Shown piece after piece: positions 46,086 to 58,211 of a DNA stretch of 64,000 bases. Below the pieces are notes generated by a model. That model did no database searches and had not been told where the DNA came from. It saw nothing but the letters and a program-made list of their open reading frames with translations. How positions within the stretch are numbered: the stretch's first letter is position 1; each line of letters opens with the position of its first letter. The DNA is taken from positions 242,489,539 through 242,553,538 of the forward strand of contig JARYHS010013630.1 in NCBI GenBank assembly GCA_031002005.1, in the 5' to 3' direction. Source of the DNA: Vandiemenella viatica (taxonomy: Eukaryota > Arthropoda > Insecta > Orthoptera > Morabidae). Position numbers and translations under genes: made by a program.

Positions 46086-48420
46086 GAGAAACCACCCCTT
46101 CTACCCCCCTCCACCCCTAATTTTTATACAAATCCACATTTTTTATTCGATCTCGATGAAACTTTGGACATATATAGCCAAAAATAAAGAGAAAAATACT
46201 GTCAACTTTTGGTTTAAAAAAACTGAACCCCTCTCCCCCTATCCACCCCTTAATTTTTGCCAATTTTCTTTATTCAAAGCTACAGTCGACACCATTTAAC
46301 TGATCTCCATTAAAGTTGGCAATTACATGTAGTTTTTCATGGAGAAGGATTCTGACCAAAAAAATCAAAATAAAAACCACCCCTCTCCCATTTACACCCC
46401 TTAATTTTATAGAAACCTACATTTCTTATCTGATTTTTACTGAACTTTGCCCATGTATACTTTAAAACAAAGAGAAAAATCCTGTCAATATTTGGTCTTC
46501 CAAAGTTCAACCCCCCCCCTCCTTCCACCCCTTTAATTATTGTCAATGTTCTTCATAAAAAGCTACACTCGACACCGTTTGACCGATTATCATCAAAGTT
46601 GGCATATACATGTAATTTTTCATGGAGAATCTGACCAAAAAATAAATAATAAAAAACCACCCCTCTCCCCTTTACACCCCTTAATTTTTATACAAACCCA
46701 CATTTTTTATCCGATTTCGATGAAACTTTGGACATGTATAGTAAAAAATAAAGAGAAAAATACTGTCAACTTTTGGTTTGAAAAAACTGAAGCCCTCTCC
46801 CCCTATCCACCCCCTAAATTTTTACCAATGTTCTTTATACAAAGCTACAGTCGACACATTTAACTGGTCTCCATTAAAGTTGGCATATACATGTAATTTT
46901 TCATGGAGAAGGTTTCTGACCAAAAAATAAATAAATAAATAAACCACCCCATGTCTCCCTTTACACCCTTAATTTTATAGAAATCTACATTTCTTATCTG
47001 ATTTTTATTGAACTTTGCCCATGTATACTTTAAAACAAAGAGAAAAATCCTGTCAATATTTGGTTTGCCAATGCTCAACCCCTTTCCTCCTTCAACCCCA
47101 TTAACTTTTGTCAATGTTCTTTATAAAAAGCTACAGTCGCAATCGTTTGACCGATTACCATGAAAGTTGGTGCTTATATGTATTTTTTTCACGAAGAAGG
47201 TGTCTGACCAAAAGATCTAAAAACCACCCCCTCTCCCCATTAAACTGCTTAATTTTTATACACAACCACAGTTTTTATCCGGTTTAGACAGAACTTAGCA
47301 AATTTTTACTATAAAACAAAGAGAAAAATGATGCCAACTCTTGGTTTGCAAAAAATGAACCCCTCTCCCCTTTTCCACCCCCTTGATTTTTGTCAATTTC
47401 TTTTTAGAAAGCTACAGTCGACACCATTTGACCGATCTTTATTAAAGTTGGCACATATATATGTAATTTTTTATGGATAAGATCTCTGACCAAAAAATAA
47501 AAAAACTACCCTAGCTCCCCTTCCCTTAATATTTGTACAAAACCCACATTTTGATTCGATTCGGTGGAACTTCGCAATGCGTATACTTTAAAACAAATAG
47601 AAAAAGAAAAATACTGTCTACATAACTTTCACAAAAATGCAAACCCTATCCCCCTTTCTACCCCATTAATTACTGTCAATGTTCTTTATACAAAGCTACC
47701 GTTTCTTTCTGATTTTGAAGGAAGTATGCACATGTATACTGCAAAACAAACAGAAATATACTGTCTACATTTGGTTTCGAGAGTCCAAACTCCGCTCCTT
47801 CCTTTCCATCCTTTAATCTACAGTTTCTATCCGATTCTGAAGGAAATTTGCACACGTATACTTTAAAACATACAGAACAATTGTGTTTAAATTAGGTTGC
47901 TGAAGCCCAACCCCTCTTCCCTTCTACCCCCACCCCTCCTAATTTCCAATGTTCTTTATAGATACCCACAGTTTTATCAGATTTCCATGGACCACTGCAC
48001 ATGTATACTTAAAAAAACAAAGAGAACATAGTGTCTACATTCTGTTTACAAAACCCTACCACTCACTCCCTTACCCCATTTAATTTTGGCAAATGTTCTT
48101 TACACAAAGCTACAGTTTTTATCTGGTTTCGATGGAAATTTGCACGTGTATACTTTAAAACAAAGAGAAAAATACTGCCCACACTAGCTTTACAAAAACC
48201 AAACTACTCTTCGTCTCCACACCCCTTAATTGTTTTTTTATACATACCTACAGTTTTATCTGATATCAATAGAAATTTACACACGTATACTTTAAATCAA
48301 TCAGAAAAGGCAGTCTACATTTGGTATACAAAAGCTCAATCCCTCTTCCCCTTTACCCTCACCCCTTTTAATTTCCAATGTTCTTTACAAAAATCCACAG
48401 TTTTAAATCCCGTCAAAATC
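46086..48420. repeat. Tandem array of the 150/310 bp family, second forward copy
   Basis: Same order of units as 1-2260 plus about 100 bp more on the left, bounded by the motif at 45915. Differences from the first copy are mostly homopolymer length. Confidence 0.88.
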
Positions 48421-50850
48421 AGTTAAGCTATTTTTAAGTCATGGCATAATATTTATAAAATAAATGTGTCATAATGTCTCAACATGTACTTCAGATTTCA
48501 ACTTTGATCCCAAGCTTTCACGTTGTGAAAACCAATTAAAAATCTATATGTTTTGTGTGATGCCGGAGCAAACAGATATATTCCAGAGAGATTTCTGTAT
48601 GTGGTATGTATTAATGCCCAGATGTTACATGTTTCGGTTATCGAGCAGCAGCTTTAACAGATGTTATGATGAGATCGAAACATAGCCTGAAATTCCTTAA
48701 CACTACGCCCAATTCATCCCGTTCTGGAAGTGGTTGTGGTATATAAAGACAGAATTCTTCTTTGAAAGCAAGCGCTTTAATCTCTGAGCTACCAGGAAGT
48801 TCGCAAAATGCGGCATATTTAAAATACCAGAACGAACTATAATACCACTAAAAATTTAAAAATAAAATAATTGTTTAAAAAAACATAAAAACCGCCTTCA
48901 AAAAAAAAAGCACTAAACAATTTTAAAATAACTTTATACCTTGCTTAGGAAAAAGTAAATCTAAATAGACAACATTTTACATTACTTTCATTGAAATTTT
49001 GACATTAATTAGTTATTTTTGGAGTCGGTGCCAGCGAAAGCAAGAAAAACAAAAAGATAAAAACAATAAGGAATAACAATAATACATAAAAAATCATGTT
49101 ACTGCTTACCTACAATTAATGCTAGAAACATGTTTCAACAAAACTGAAACATACAGATGATACGCCGATATTATACTAACTGTAAATCGTTTACTGCATG
49201 ATGCAACCTACCAACTGACACTGTAGCGCCAGAGATATGCCTGGATGACCAATAAGGCCAAGCCACAGATTAAAATACTGTTAATTTGTTTCCCTAAGCT
49301 GTCTCCCACAATAACACTATCTGCCTCACGACATGCTGTAAAATATTGGGAATTTTTGTTCGTACTCCCCGTTTCGCCTCTAACGCCAAAAGAAGTTCAG
49401 TAATTCGATCTTCGCGATGTGACAGCTGGCACCGACTCCAAAAATAACTAATTAATGTCAAAATTTCAATGAAAGTAATGTAAAATGTTGTCTATTTAGA
49501 TTTACTTTTTCCTAAGCAAGGTATAAAGTTATTTTAAAATTTTTAATGCTTTTTTTGAAGGCGGTTTTTATGTTTTTTTAAACAATTATTTTATTTTATC
49601 TTTCCTTTCTATACTACAGAAAGGAATTAGAACGAAATGACATCACATGAAAGAGAAGTTTGGCAAAACTGTAAATGCAAATATAAGGGGCGAAAATGAA
49701 CATCATTCAACTGAATAATAATTAAAGACAATGAAAAGGAAAAAAGAGACTTTGAGCTTAGGAAGCAAGCAGGTTAAATATAAATATTTTAGGAACACAG
49801 TAAATAATGCATGGAAAAATGACTGCAAAAAGACAACAAAGAGCCAGGGAAAAAAATTGTGACATGTAGAACACTAACATACAGAGAGATCAAACAGAAT
49901 TTTGTGGGGTACAAATAGACTAGGTATACTGAGAAATTTCTTTAAAAGCCAGAAGAAAGTGCAGTGATTTGGAAGGAATACATATCCCTTCTCTTTGATC
50001 AGTACAACAACCACAATAATGTGCCAGATGAAGAATATGATGATCACAAGATCCAGTTTGAAAACTAAAGACTAAGAAATCAATCAAGGCAAATAGATCA
50101 AACACTTTATCTTCAAATTGCAAAATATTTTGGAATAGAGTAAAGTTTAGTGCAGTAGAAGAAATTAACTGAATTGTATTATCGTAACTTCATCATCATT
50201 TTCCTTCACAACATTTCCATTTTCGCAAGTCTTCTCTTTCAGATGGTGTGCTTATTTTCAAAACAAGGCTCCATCTACAATTGGCTTGCTACGCTTGTCG
50301 TAGTATAGGGTATTTTACTATGTGTGAGAAAAAATTTAAAAATGCATAAATAAGGTACATATCATTGCAATTAATGGAAATATGTTAAGTTTAATTCATA
50401 AAAACATAAAAATTATTTCATTTAAAAGATTCAATTTTTTCATCTGTCTCCTAACGGTATCTGTCGTAATGGATTCCTATGTGACACTATCTTGTAGTAA
50501 ATACTATGGCCCTCCTCACACTATGCATTTCTGAGGCAACACAACTCATGCCGTGGTGAGTGTTGTTCGGATAAACATTCCTGTTGTGGCTTCTAACCGA
50601 GTTTTTCATCAAGTGATGGTGATGTCACTGTCACCTATAGTTCCTACAACTATTATAAAAAAAAAATTAAAAAATGTGTCCCCATTCTTAAATCATACAT
50701 AAAAAAACATAATGTACAGTGGGTAAATAAACAAATTTATGAAAAGATAATGATCACTTGTGAAATTTTGAAGTTAAAACTAGTGGTAAGAATATTAAGC
50801 TAATGAAAAATAAATAAATGTGGTTTTAATTAGTTAAATTCTCTACCAAG
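46187..50850. repeat. Right copy of the 4.6 kb direct duplication
   Basis: Matches 1-4643. At 50850 it continues into unique sequence (CATGCCCAAC...) where the other copy runs into the N gap. Includes a 17 bp difference near 50475 and other small indels. No gene seen in it. Confidence 0.9.
48861..49596. mobile_element. Long-TIR MITE, second copy
   Basis: Copy of 2671-3406 within the duplicated segment; both arms and the interior are conserved. Confidence 0.8.
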
Positions 50851-51357
50851 CATGCCCAACAAGACTCTATATTTGCTACAGAAGAAAACATTGTCTCATA
50901 ATACGTAGACTAATTATAACTTCCTGAATTTTTTGATCAAATGACAGGTAGCTACCATATATATGATGGCTCACAAAAAATAAAATCAACACTTCACACT
51001 CAAAGTTGTTCTATGATTGACAGTCGTTAGTTGATTATCTAGTGACATCACGAACCAAAACAGCGTGGCGGATAGCATTTTCACACAGAAATTTAAAATG
51101 TAAGATTTAAATGTCCTTTTAAGGCACTTGTTGATTCCATAAAATTGTAATAAAAATTCTAGTGGCCTATTATAACCAAAGAATTAAATTAACACACATT
51201 TGAAAACATTGTGTTAGTGCAGTATTGATGGGGAAAGTGGATGTGTTGTCATCTGTCTGTAAGTAGTGTAACTTGTGTTCTATCAGATAATTTATTTTTG
51301 TTTGTGAAATGTGTGGTTTAAGAGGTGGCGATTGGGGCTGTCCCAGTACTTGCCTAA
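50851..51357. other. Upstream flank of the candidate gene at 51358; nothing recognised
   Basis: Unique-looking AT-rich sequence. An in-frame TAA directly precedes the ATG at 51358, and no obvious promoter is visible. Confidence 0.4.
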
Positions 51358-51498
51358 ATGATTGTGGAAAATCATCTAAAAACTGGAATCAAGACAGATC
51401 ATACATATGATCCTAACTCTGCAGCATCTTGCATCCTACATCATCAATGTACTGCTAATATAATTTACATCCAAGACAGTTGTGCTTCTTTATGCCAT
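51358..51498 (+). CDS. Possible first exon of an unrecognised gene
   Basis: ATG at 51358 opens 47 codons (MIVENHLKTG..., four Cys in the last 23 residues) ending at CAT|GTAAGA, a strong donor at a codon boundary. The next exon candidate at 51628 begins in the same phase. No recognisable domain and no signal peptide, so the start itself is uncertain; an upstream splice acceptor (TGTCCCAG) is also possible. Confidence 0.35.
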
Positions 51499-51627
51499 GT
51501 AAGATATTCAATTCAGTGTTTATTTCAATTATGCAGATTGGTTAAATTCGTTTCCTCATTTTATATATTTTAATCAATTCTGGCCAACAACTATGAATTT
51601 TGTTATAATACCCAAATAATATTATAG

Positions 51628-51711
51628 GAAATTAATCAAAATAAGATAAAGGGACATGTAAAAGAGTTGGAATCAATGGCAGATATCAAAGTGAAGCTTT
51701 CACTTTCCATT
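51628..51711 (+). pseudogene. Unrecognised gene, exon half 5' of the LTR insertion
   Basis: After acceptor ATATTATAG, 28 codons (EINQNKIKG...MADIKVKLSLSI) run without a stop to 51711, the last base of the target duplication CATT. Beyond it lies 11 kb of LTR element. With one CATT retained, the frame passes directly into 62774 (PNSAGGNWSAKTFWRPDTLW). I cannot name the protein. Known: LTR insertions duplicate 4-6 bp. Inferred: this exon was intact before the insertion, and the gene is disrupted on this chromosome unless the element is spliced out. Confidence 0.5.
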
Positions 51712-53056
51712 TGTAAGGATCTTGGAATTTTGGCAAATTCTAGTTTTTCTTAGGCGGGACTTAGAAATTTCGAGAAGTACAATTTTCAACTTTAAGGAAT
51801 TTCCCTGTAATCTTGCTCACAGTTGTAATTCATTATAAAAATCATTTTAAAGTGTAATTATCATATCGGGAAACGTTTGGTTTAAGAGATATTCCCGTTT
51901 GTTCAAGTTTTGAAACACGCGATCAGAATAGTGAAATTCTAAGATCTATAATATCTTTAAATCGCGTAGAGCTACAACCGATCTTTTATCACCAGCTGTA
52001 GTCAGCACTATCCCCGATATTTTGGCAATAAAATTAAGTAATTTGGTAAAGACTAATTAGCGATTTTAATTAAGAGAAAATAATAAGCTTTTTTATTAAA
52101 AGAGATATCAATTTAAATTTTACATCAGTGGATAGCCCTAATTAATACGATTTCATACATATATGGGTTTTCATAAAAAGTTTAAGCATTTGTCCGGAAA
52201 TTAAGTTTTTGTAAAATAGATTGTCGCAGATTGTTGTGCACGCGCGTAAAAAGTTCTAGAACACTTAGGGATTTTACCCAAATTTTGAATGTATCACTAC
52301 GCGGAGTCTTAAACAGCTAAAACATTAAAATTAATTACTCTAAATTTCTCAAGAGACTGCCGTCGGACTTCTAGTGGATAAGTCCAGATACTATCAAAGT
52401 TTAAACATATTTTATAGTCGGGATCTCCAAATAAATTTCGTACTCTTTGAGCTACGCGGAGGAAAAAGATGTGATACATTTGCTGACGTCACTGGTTCTC
52501 GTGGTTTCGATAAAAGAGCCGGTCTGTTCTTGCCGGGGGTCTGTTCCGGACTGTCTGTTCCTGCCTGGCGTCTGTTTCGGTCTGGCTTTCGTCGCGCTGG
52601 TTGTAACTCGCCATGCGGGCTAGTTCAATCATGTTGGACCGTGTCGTGTTATATAGTAACTTCAATGACTGTTATGAACTTTTAAATTTACTAAAAGGGG
52701 GTTTCGGTCGGTTAGATTTCTCTCCATAATCTGTAACTTTAGGAACGAGTGTTCGATATGCCTGCTCAACTGTAAAATGCAATTTGTGAACTTGTGACTT
52801 CGTGAAATAAATTTTGGATTTTTCTAACAGTAAACTTGTGTGCTTTAGTAGTTTGCTCGAACCCTTTTCTAAGTTTGTGGGTAACAAATTTAGTGGCGAC
52901 CTAGGCATGCAGTTGAGTCATCCTGGCTACATGGTCCAATTAAATCAAATCAAAATTATTAAGCAAGTATTACTGAGAACTGTGAATCTACAAGAGTGTA
53001 AGTTAAGGCACCAAGGCGATACTAGAGCCCCGGTATGCAGCCCTATGTTCCTTACA
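51712..53056 (+). repeat. LTR 1 of composite block
   Basis: 1345 bp. Contains an ATAAAAG TATA-like box at 52510-52516 and AATAAA at 52806-52811, spaced as U3/R/U5 signals. Ends CTTACA before TGGCGACC. Closely matches 53170-54486 and 61439-62769. The ORF at 52374-52685 is shared by LTR copies and has no known domain. Confidence 0.9.
52510..52516 (+). promoter_or_regulatory. TATA-like box in LTR
   Basis: ATAAAAG followed within about 30 bp by CTGTTC repeats, conserved in all three LTR copies. Candidate LTR promoter; inference from position only. Confidence 0.4.
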
Positions 53057-53169
53057 TGGCGACCGTGACAGGACTTGGGTTTTCACCCATTATTAGGGAG
53101 TTCTTTTTTTCTATTTTCAAGATGTTCAGTTAGTTTTCTTTGGAAAATAACTTCAATCTTCAGGGGGCA
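53057..53169 (+). other. 113 bp internal segment: primer site to purine tract
   Basis: Begins TGGCGACCGTGACAGGAC (complement of tRNA-Arg 3' end) and ends TTCAGGGGGCA against the next LTR. It is the entire interior between two 1.3 kb LTRs, so it contains only the two priming sites. Confidence 0.85.
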
Positions 53170-54486
53170 TGTAAGGATCTTGGAATTTTGGCAAATTCTA
53201 GTTTTGCTTAGGCGGGACTTAGAAATTTCAAGAAGTACAGTTTTCAACTTTAAGTAATTTCCCTGTAATATTGCTCACAGTTGTCATTCATTATAAAAAT
53301 CATTTTAAAGTGTAATTATCATATCGGGAAACGTTTAGTTTAAGAGTTATTCCCGTTTGTTCAAGTTGTGGAACACGCGATCAGAATAGTGAAATTCTAA
53401 GATTTGTAATAACTTTAAATCCAGTAAAGCTACAACCGATCTTTTATCACCAGCTGTAGTCAGCACTATCCCCGATATTTTGGTAATATAATTAAATAAT
53501 TTGGTAAAGATTAATTAACGATTTTAATTAAGGAAAATAATAAGCTTTTTATCTAAAAGAGATATCAATTTAAATTTTATATCAGCAGATAGCCCTAATT
53601 AAGACGATTTCATACATATATGGGTTTTCATAAAAAGTTTAAGCATTTGTCCGGAAATTAAGTTTTTGTAAAATAGATTGTCGCGGATTGTTGTGCACGC
53701 GCGTAAAAAGTTCTAGAACACTTAGGGATTTTACCCAAATTTGAATGTATCACTACGCGGAGTCTTAAACAGCTAAAACATTAAAATTAATTACTCTAAA
53801 TTTCTCAAGAGACTGCCGTCGGACTTCTAGTGGATAAGTCCAGATACTATCAAAGTTTAAACATTTTTAATAGTCGGGATCGTCAAATAAATTTCGTACT
53901 CTTTGAGCTACGCGGAGGAAAAAGATGTGATACATTTGCTGACGTCACTGGTTCTCATGGTTTCGATAAAAGAGCCGGTCTGTTCTGGCCGGTGGTCTGT
54001 TCCTGTTTGTCTGTTCTTGCCTGGCGTCTGTTTCGGTCGGTTTTTCGTCGTGCTGGTAGCTAGTTTGAACATGTGGAAATTTTCGTGTCGTTTTATATAG
54101 TAACTAACATGAACTTGTAAATTTGTTAAAGGGGTTTCGGTCGGTTAGATTTCTCTCCACAACTTGCAGATTTTGGAAAAGAGAGTTCGATATGCCTGCT
54201 CAACTGTAAATGCATTTTTGAACTTGTGACTTTGAAGATAATAAAATTTTGGATTTTTCTAACAGTAAACTTGTGTGCTTTAGTAGTTTGCTCGAACCCT
54301 TTTCTAAATTTGTGGGTAACAAATTTAGTGGCGACCTAGGCATGCAGTTGAGTCATCCTGGCTACATGGTCAAATTAAATCAAATCAAATTTAAGCAAGT
54401 ATTACTGAGAACTGTGAATCTACAAGAGTGTAAGTTAAGGCACCAAGGCGATACTATAACCCCGGTATGCAGCCTACGGTCTTACA
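53170..54486 (+). repeat. LTR 2 of composite block
   Basis: 1317 bp; same family as LTR 1 but more diverged than LTR 1 is from LTR 4 (for example differences around 53990-54110). It therefore probably belongs to an older element or a different subfamily copy. Confidence 0.85.
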
Positions 54487-55205
54487 TGGCGACCGTGACA
54501 GGACTTGGGAAATTAACCCATTGTTGAGCAAAGTGAACATGACTTGGGTTTTAACCCATGCTGAATAAAGAGTGTGAAAGAGTAGAGATAGGACGTTCAA
54601 GTAACGAAAGACAGAAATAGGCAAAGCCTAATAATTTTCCGTGAAAAACACATATAATTTTTGTATACACAATTTTGTGCAACATCAGTTTTGTAAAGCA
54701 TACTCTCTTTTTGTAATTTTATGTATGTGTAGATATAAGGTGTACTATTCTTTTTTTTTGTATATTTGGTTCTTTAAAGGTTAACTTGATATTGAGTAAT
54801 TTGGTTGCATGTTTTGAACTTAATTTCTATTCCATACGTGGAATTTTGATTTTTGAGATATGTGAAATTTTGATAGTTTTGAGATTCTTATAGTAATTCA
54901 AGGTAAATAAGCTTTTTCAATGTTTGATATTGATGATTTAAAAGAGTGTGAGTGAGTGAAGTTTCAGTATTTTTTGTAATAATAATTTTGGTGTGAATGG
55001 AGAACAGAGCGACCGCATAGGTTTAGGGAGAGTTTAGGTTTAGGGTAAGTTTAGTTTTGGGATTTTTTCCAAATTTTGGGATTTTTTCAAATTTTTGGGA
55101 TATTTTTCAGTAAATTTTGTGATTTTTAACTTTCTTTTTGGGTTTTCTTTCTTTAAGATATTCAGTTAGTTTTCTTTGGAAAATAACTTCAATCTTCAGG
55201 GGGCA
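54487..55205 (+). other. Internal leader, 719 bp, no coding
   Basis: Perfect primer site TGGCGACCGTGACAGGAC at its start and CAGGGGGCA purine tract at its end. Repeated TTTTGGGATTTTTTC units near 55060-55100. Its first ~570 bp are copied at 59357-59927. No ORF of note. Confidence 0.8.
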
Positions 55206-56610
55206 TGTAAGGTATCCCTCGTTCTATTTTTCATATTTCGTTAGAATCGGGCCGAGTTTTGGGTTAACTGTAGTATCCGGTACCATACTTTAAATCGAGT
55301 TGACAACACTTTCCACACACTAAAGTGAATAAATAACACATAACTAAGCTAAATAAACTATAAATTGCCATAAAGACGTGTAATTTCAGCAGGAAATAGG
55401 TTATTTCACATAGGAGTAAATTTTTAATAACAGATACTAACATTGGTTGGCGAGATATTTTGAACCGATTTAAACGAAGTAAATGTTGAATAATTGCAAA
55501 TTATATGCATAAATAAACCTTTTATCATGTCTAAGACACATTATTTCAGAGATAAATAAGTAATTTCAGTAAAGGAAAAATCTAACCCATAAATTTTGGC
55601 ATATTCCAGTTTTAGTATTTCCAAAGAGATTTCAGTACAGTAAAGACAATAAAGAACCTATATTACACAGGCCTAGACTCACTATAACCATAACTTCAGA
55701 AATAAATATAGTTTAGTAGGATTTTTAAAGAAATAAACTGGATGATAAAATAACAGTCTGAAACAGAATGAAAATAATTCATTGTAATGAAACTTGACCA
55801 TCTTAAAGCTCCAAAAACAGCAATAATAATCCCTGAGACAGCCTAGTAGATAAATTAACAGGTTTCTGATAGTTTTAAAGCATCTAATAACCACAAGAAG
55901 TAATTATATTGGATTTTTAATACTCATTTGCTTAAACAGTTCACTTATATAATTGGAGGTCTTGTAAGTAGTTTCAGGATTTTAAAAGTAGAAAAACAAG
56001 CAGTAAATAAAATAATCTTTCAATTTTAATAGGTTTTAAATAGTTTCAGTCTGTAGAATATGAAATATCAGTGAGTAAATAGAAGCCGATAGATCAGTCT
56101 CGATGTTGAAGTGCATGTGAACGCACGTTTGGGTTTCGCGCGGAGTGGTCAGGGCAAGATGGAACATCATGGCGTCGAGTAGTGCGCATATCTGAGGAAA
56201 GGACGCGTTAGTGGCGGACATTTTGAAAATTTGGATGGACATGTGAATTTCGAACTTTTGTTTTGTTTCAACTGGGGGAGAAGCGGTTTAATGCTCTTGA
56301 TCTCAACTTGTAATCTTTGGTGACGATAATATCCGATTGCTTTGCTAACTGTACAATGACAATATTTGTTTGAAGAATTTTGGAAAATATAACTCAGTGT
56401 TTTTGACTCTTGATTTTCATTTTATACTTTAGTACCTTCTTGTGGTGGGTTTAAAACTACAAGTGGCGACTGTGGTCTTATTTATCAGTTAGCATAAAGG
56501 TTTTAACACGGTTACAGAACTTTCTTGTGGACTTATAATATATTTTAGACAGCAGACGGGTTCAGTTGACTTACGCGATATGCAACCCCACATACGCCTT
56601 CGTTCCCTGA
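55206..56610 (+). repeat. Diverged LTR-like segment
   Basis: Starts TGTAAGGTATCCCTCG directly at a purine tract, as an LTR should. The interior is unlike LTRs 1, 2 and 4, but its distal part keeps the same layout. This includes an AT-rich stretch, then GTGGCGACTGTGG near 56465 against AGTGGCGACCTAGG in the others. The 3' boundary is obscured by the direct-repeat unit that begins at about 56614. Confidence 0.5.
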
Positions 56611-56613
56611 CAG

Positions 56614-57201
56614 AAGGGGGGGAGGCTGGAAGAGAAGAAGTACCAATAAGGGGGGGATGCTACATTATTTCAGGACCAGGACATGAAGCTAGGACTTCCC
56701 TGCGATCCATATATTATTATTATTGGCATTCCTACCCATTACCATTATTATTTCCCATTATTATCTTTATTACCCTTGGGCCAGGAAGCGTAGGCTTACC
56801 TGCAGATCCCACAATATTATTATTGCCCCATGATATTATTATTATCCCACAATATTATTATTGCCCCATATTATTATTATCCCACAATATTACATTATTA
56901 TTGTCCCACATTATTATTATGCTATGGCATTTTAGGCATCGACCCACTGAGGAGATGACCTCACTTATATATAGGAACACACAGGGTGACCTCATTTTTG
57001 TGTACATGACCATGGAGGGGGTGCAGTAGGAGAGTCAGAGGACATACCTGGTACATCCCATAGATGGGCGTGACACATTTCCCCATTCATTAAACTAAGT
57101 GTATGACTGTACAGACCAGCATGACACCCGTGATAGTATGTGCGTATTATGTTCCCCGATAGGCGCCACTGTCGTTGTTCACACACAACATTTAGGATTA
57201 A
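56614..57201 (+). repeat. Direct repeat flanking an ORF-bearing unit, left copy
   Basis: Runs from a G-rich tract and AGGCTGGAAGAGAAGAAGTA to TTTAGGATTAAGAA. Contains an ATT-rich minisatellite (56705-56925) with alternating CCCACAATATTATTATT and GCCCCATATTATTATTAT units, then AGGCATCGACCCAC and TAGGCGCCACTGTCGTTG. The right copy at 57736-58211 is shorter, mostly in the minisatellite. Could be LTRs of another small element, as the right copy is preceded by AAAAAAGGGGGGG, a purine tract. Confidence 0.65.
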
Positions 57202-57202
57202 G

Positions 57203-57735
57203 AAGGTTGTTTGTTTTGGGAGGGCAGCTAAGATGAAAAGCTACCTCAACCCTTTCCCACCAGATGAGAATGCATTGTTTGATGACTGGAGGAATGTCCT
57301 CAAACTAAAAATATTTGCCCTTGATATACAGGGACCCACACAAGTATTCAAACATGCTATGATGTATATGTCAAGTGACATTTTTTCAGATTTTGCCAGG
57401 TATTTGGTTTACTTCTTCCCTTTTCCCATTTTTAATATATGTTTTGTTGACTTCTTCATGAGTCTGATAGTAATTTTTAAGGTTATATGGGAGCTTGAAC
57501 TTTTGCACAACTTTGTTTTTTCTGGTGTTTACATCCATATGTTATTTTGTGACCAGCTACCTAGGGAAGTTATTTGCCAGGCTGGGTTTGATGTGATGTT
57601 TGATACATTGGAGATGAAGCTGAAAGATACTGAGAGAGATTGTCAAGGAGGGGAAGTTGTTTGTGATGATGAAGGAGTAGATGTGCTTGTTGAATAAGGG
57701 GTGGAGATATTACTTGTGTTTCTATGTTTACAAAA
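57203..57735 (+). CDS. Unrecognised ORF between direct repeats, exon-intron-like
   Basis: The frame 57140-57697 is open through this interval. From an internal ATG (57232, MKSYLNPFPPDENALFDDW) it reads acidic and aromatic residues to FSDFAR. Next comes an AT-rich, hydrophobic stretch (57402-57555) that looks non-coding, bounded by CCAG|GTATTT and GTGACCAG. It then reads LPREVICQAGFDVMF, an acidic tail and a stop at 57697. Splicing at those sites would join two coding-like parts. I do not recognise the product. It may be a gene piece captured between the repeats, or the remains of an element gene. Confidence 0.35.
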
Positions 57736-58211
57736 AAGGGGGGGAGGCTGGAAGAGAAGAAGTACCATAAGGGGGGATGCTACATTATTTTCGGACCAGG
57801 ACACAAAGCTAAGACTTGCCTGCGATCCATATTATTATTATTATTGGCATTCCTACCCATCCCTATTATTATTATTGCCCCATGATATTGTTATTATTGC
57901 CCCAGTATATTATTGCTATTACCCCATATTATTATGCTACGGCATTTTAGGCATCGGCCCACAGAGGAGATGACCTCACTTATTATTACATTGCAATAGG
58001 AACACGCAGGGTGACCTCATTTTGTGCATGACCATGGAGGGGGTGCAGTAGGAGAGTCAAAGGACATACCTGGTACATCCCATAGATGGGCGTGACACAT
58101 TTCCCCATTCCCCACACTTTGAGAGTGACTGTACAGGAACAGCACGAGCCCACCACATTTTCCCTATAGGCGCCACTGTCGTTGTTCACACATACATTTA
58201 GGATTAAGAAA
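57736..58211 (+). repeat. Direct repeat flanking an ORF-bearing unit, right copy
   Basis: Partner of 56614-57201, with the same start and end words and a shortened ATT minisatellite. Confidence 0.7.

Noticed and set aside
52374..52685. ~100-codon ORF MDKSRYYQSLN..., repeated at 53830 and 62101
   Set aside because: Present in each LTR over the presumed promoter/R region, with variable ends. Best explained as chance.
56580..57029. 149-codon ORF with many I and Y
   Set aside because: Translation of the ATT minisatellite in the direct repeat.
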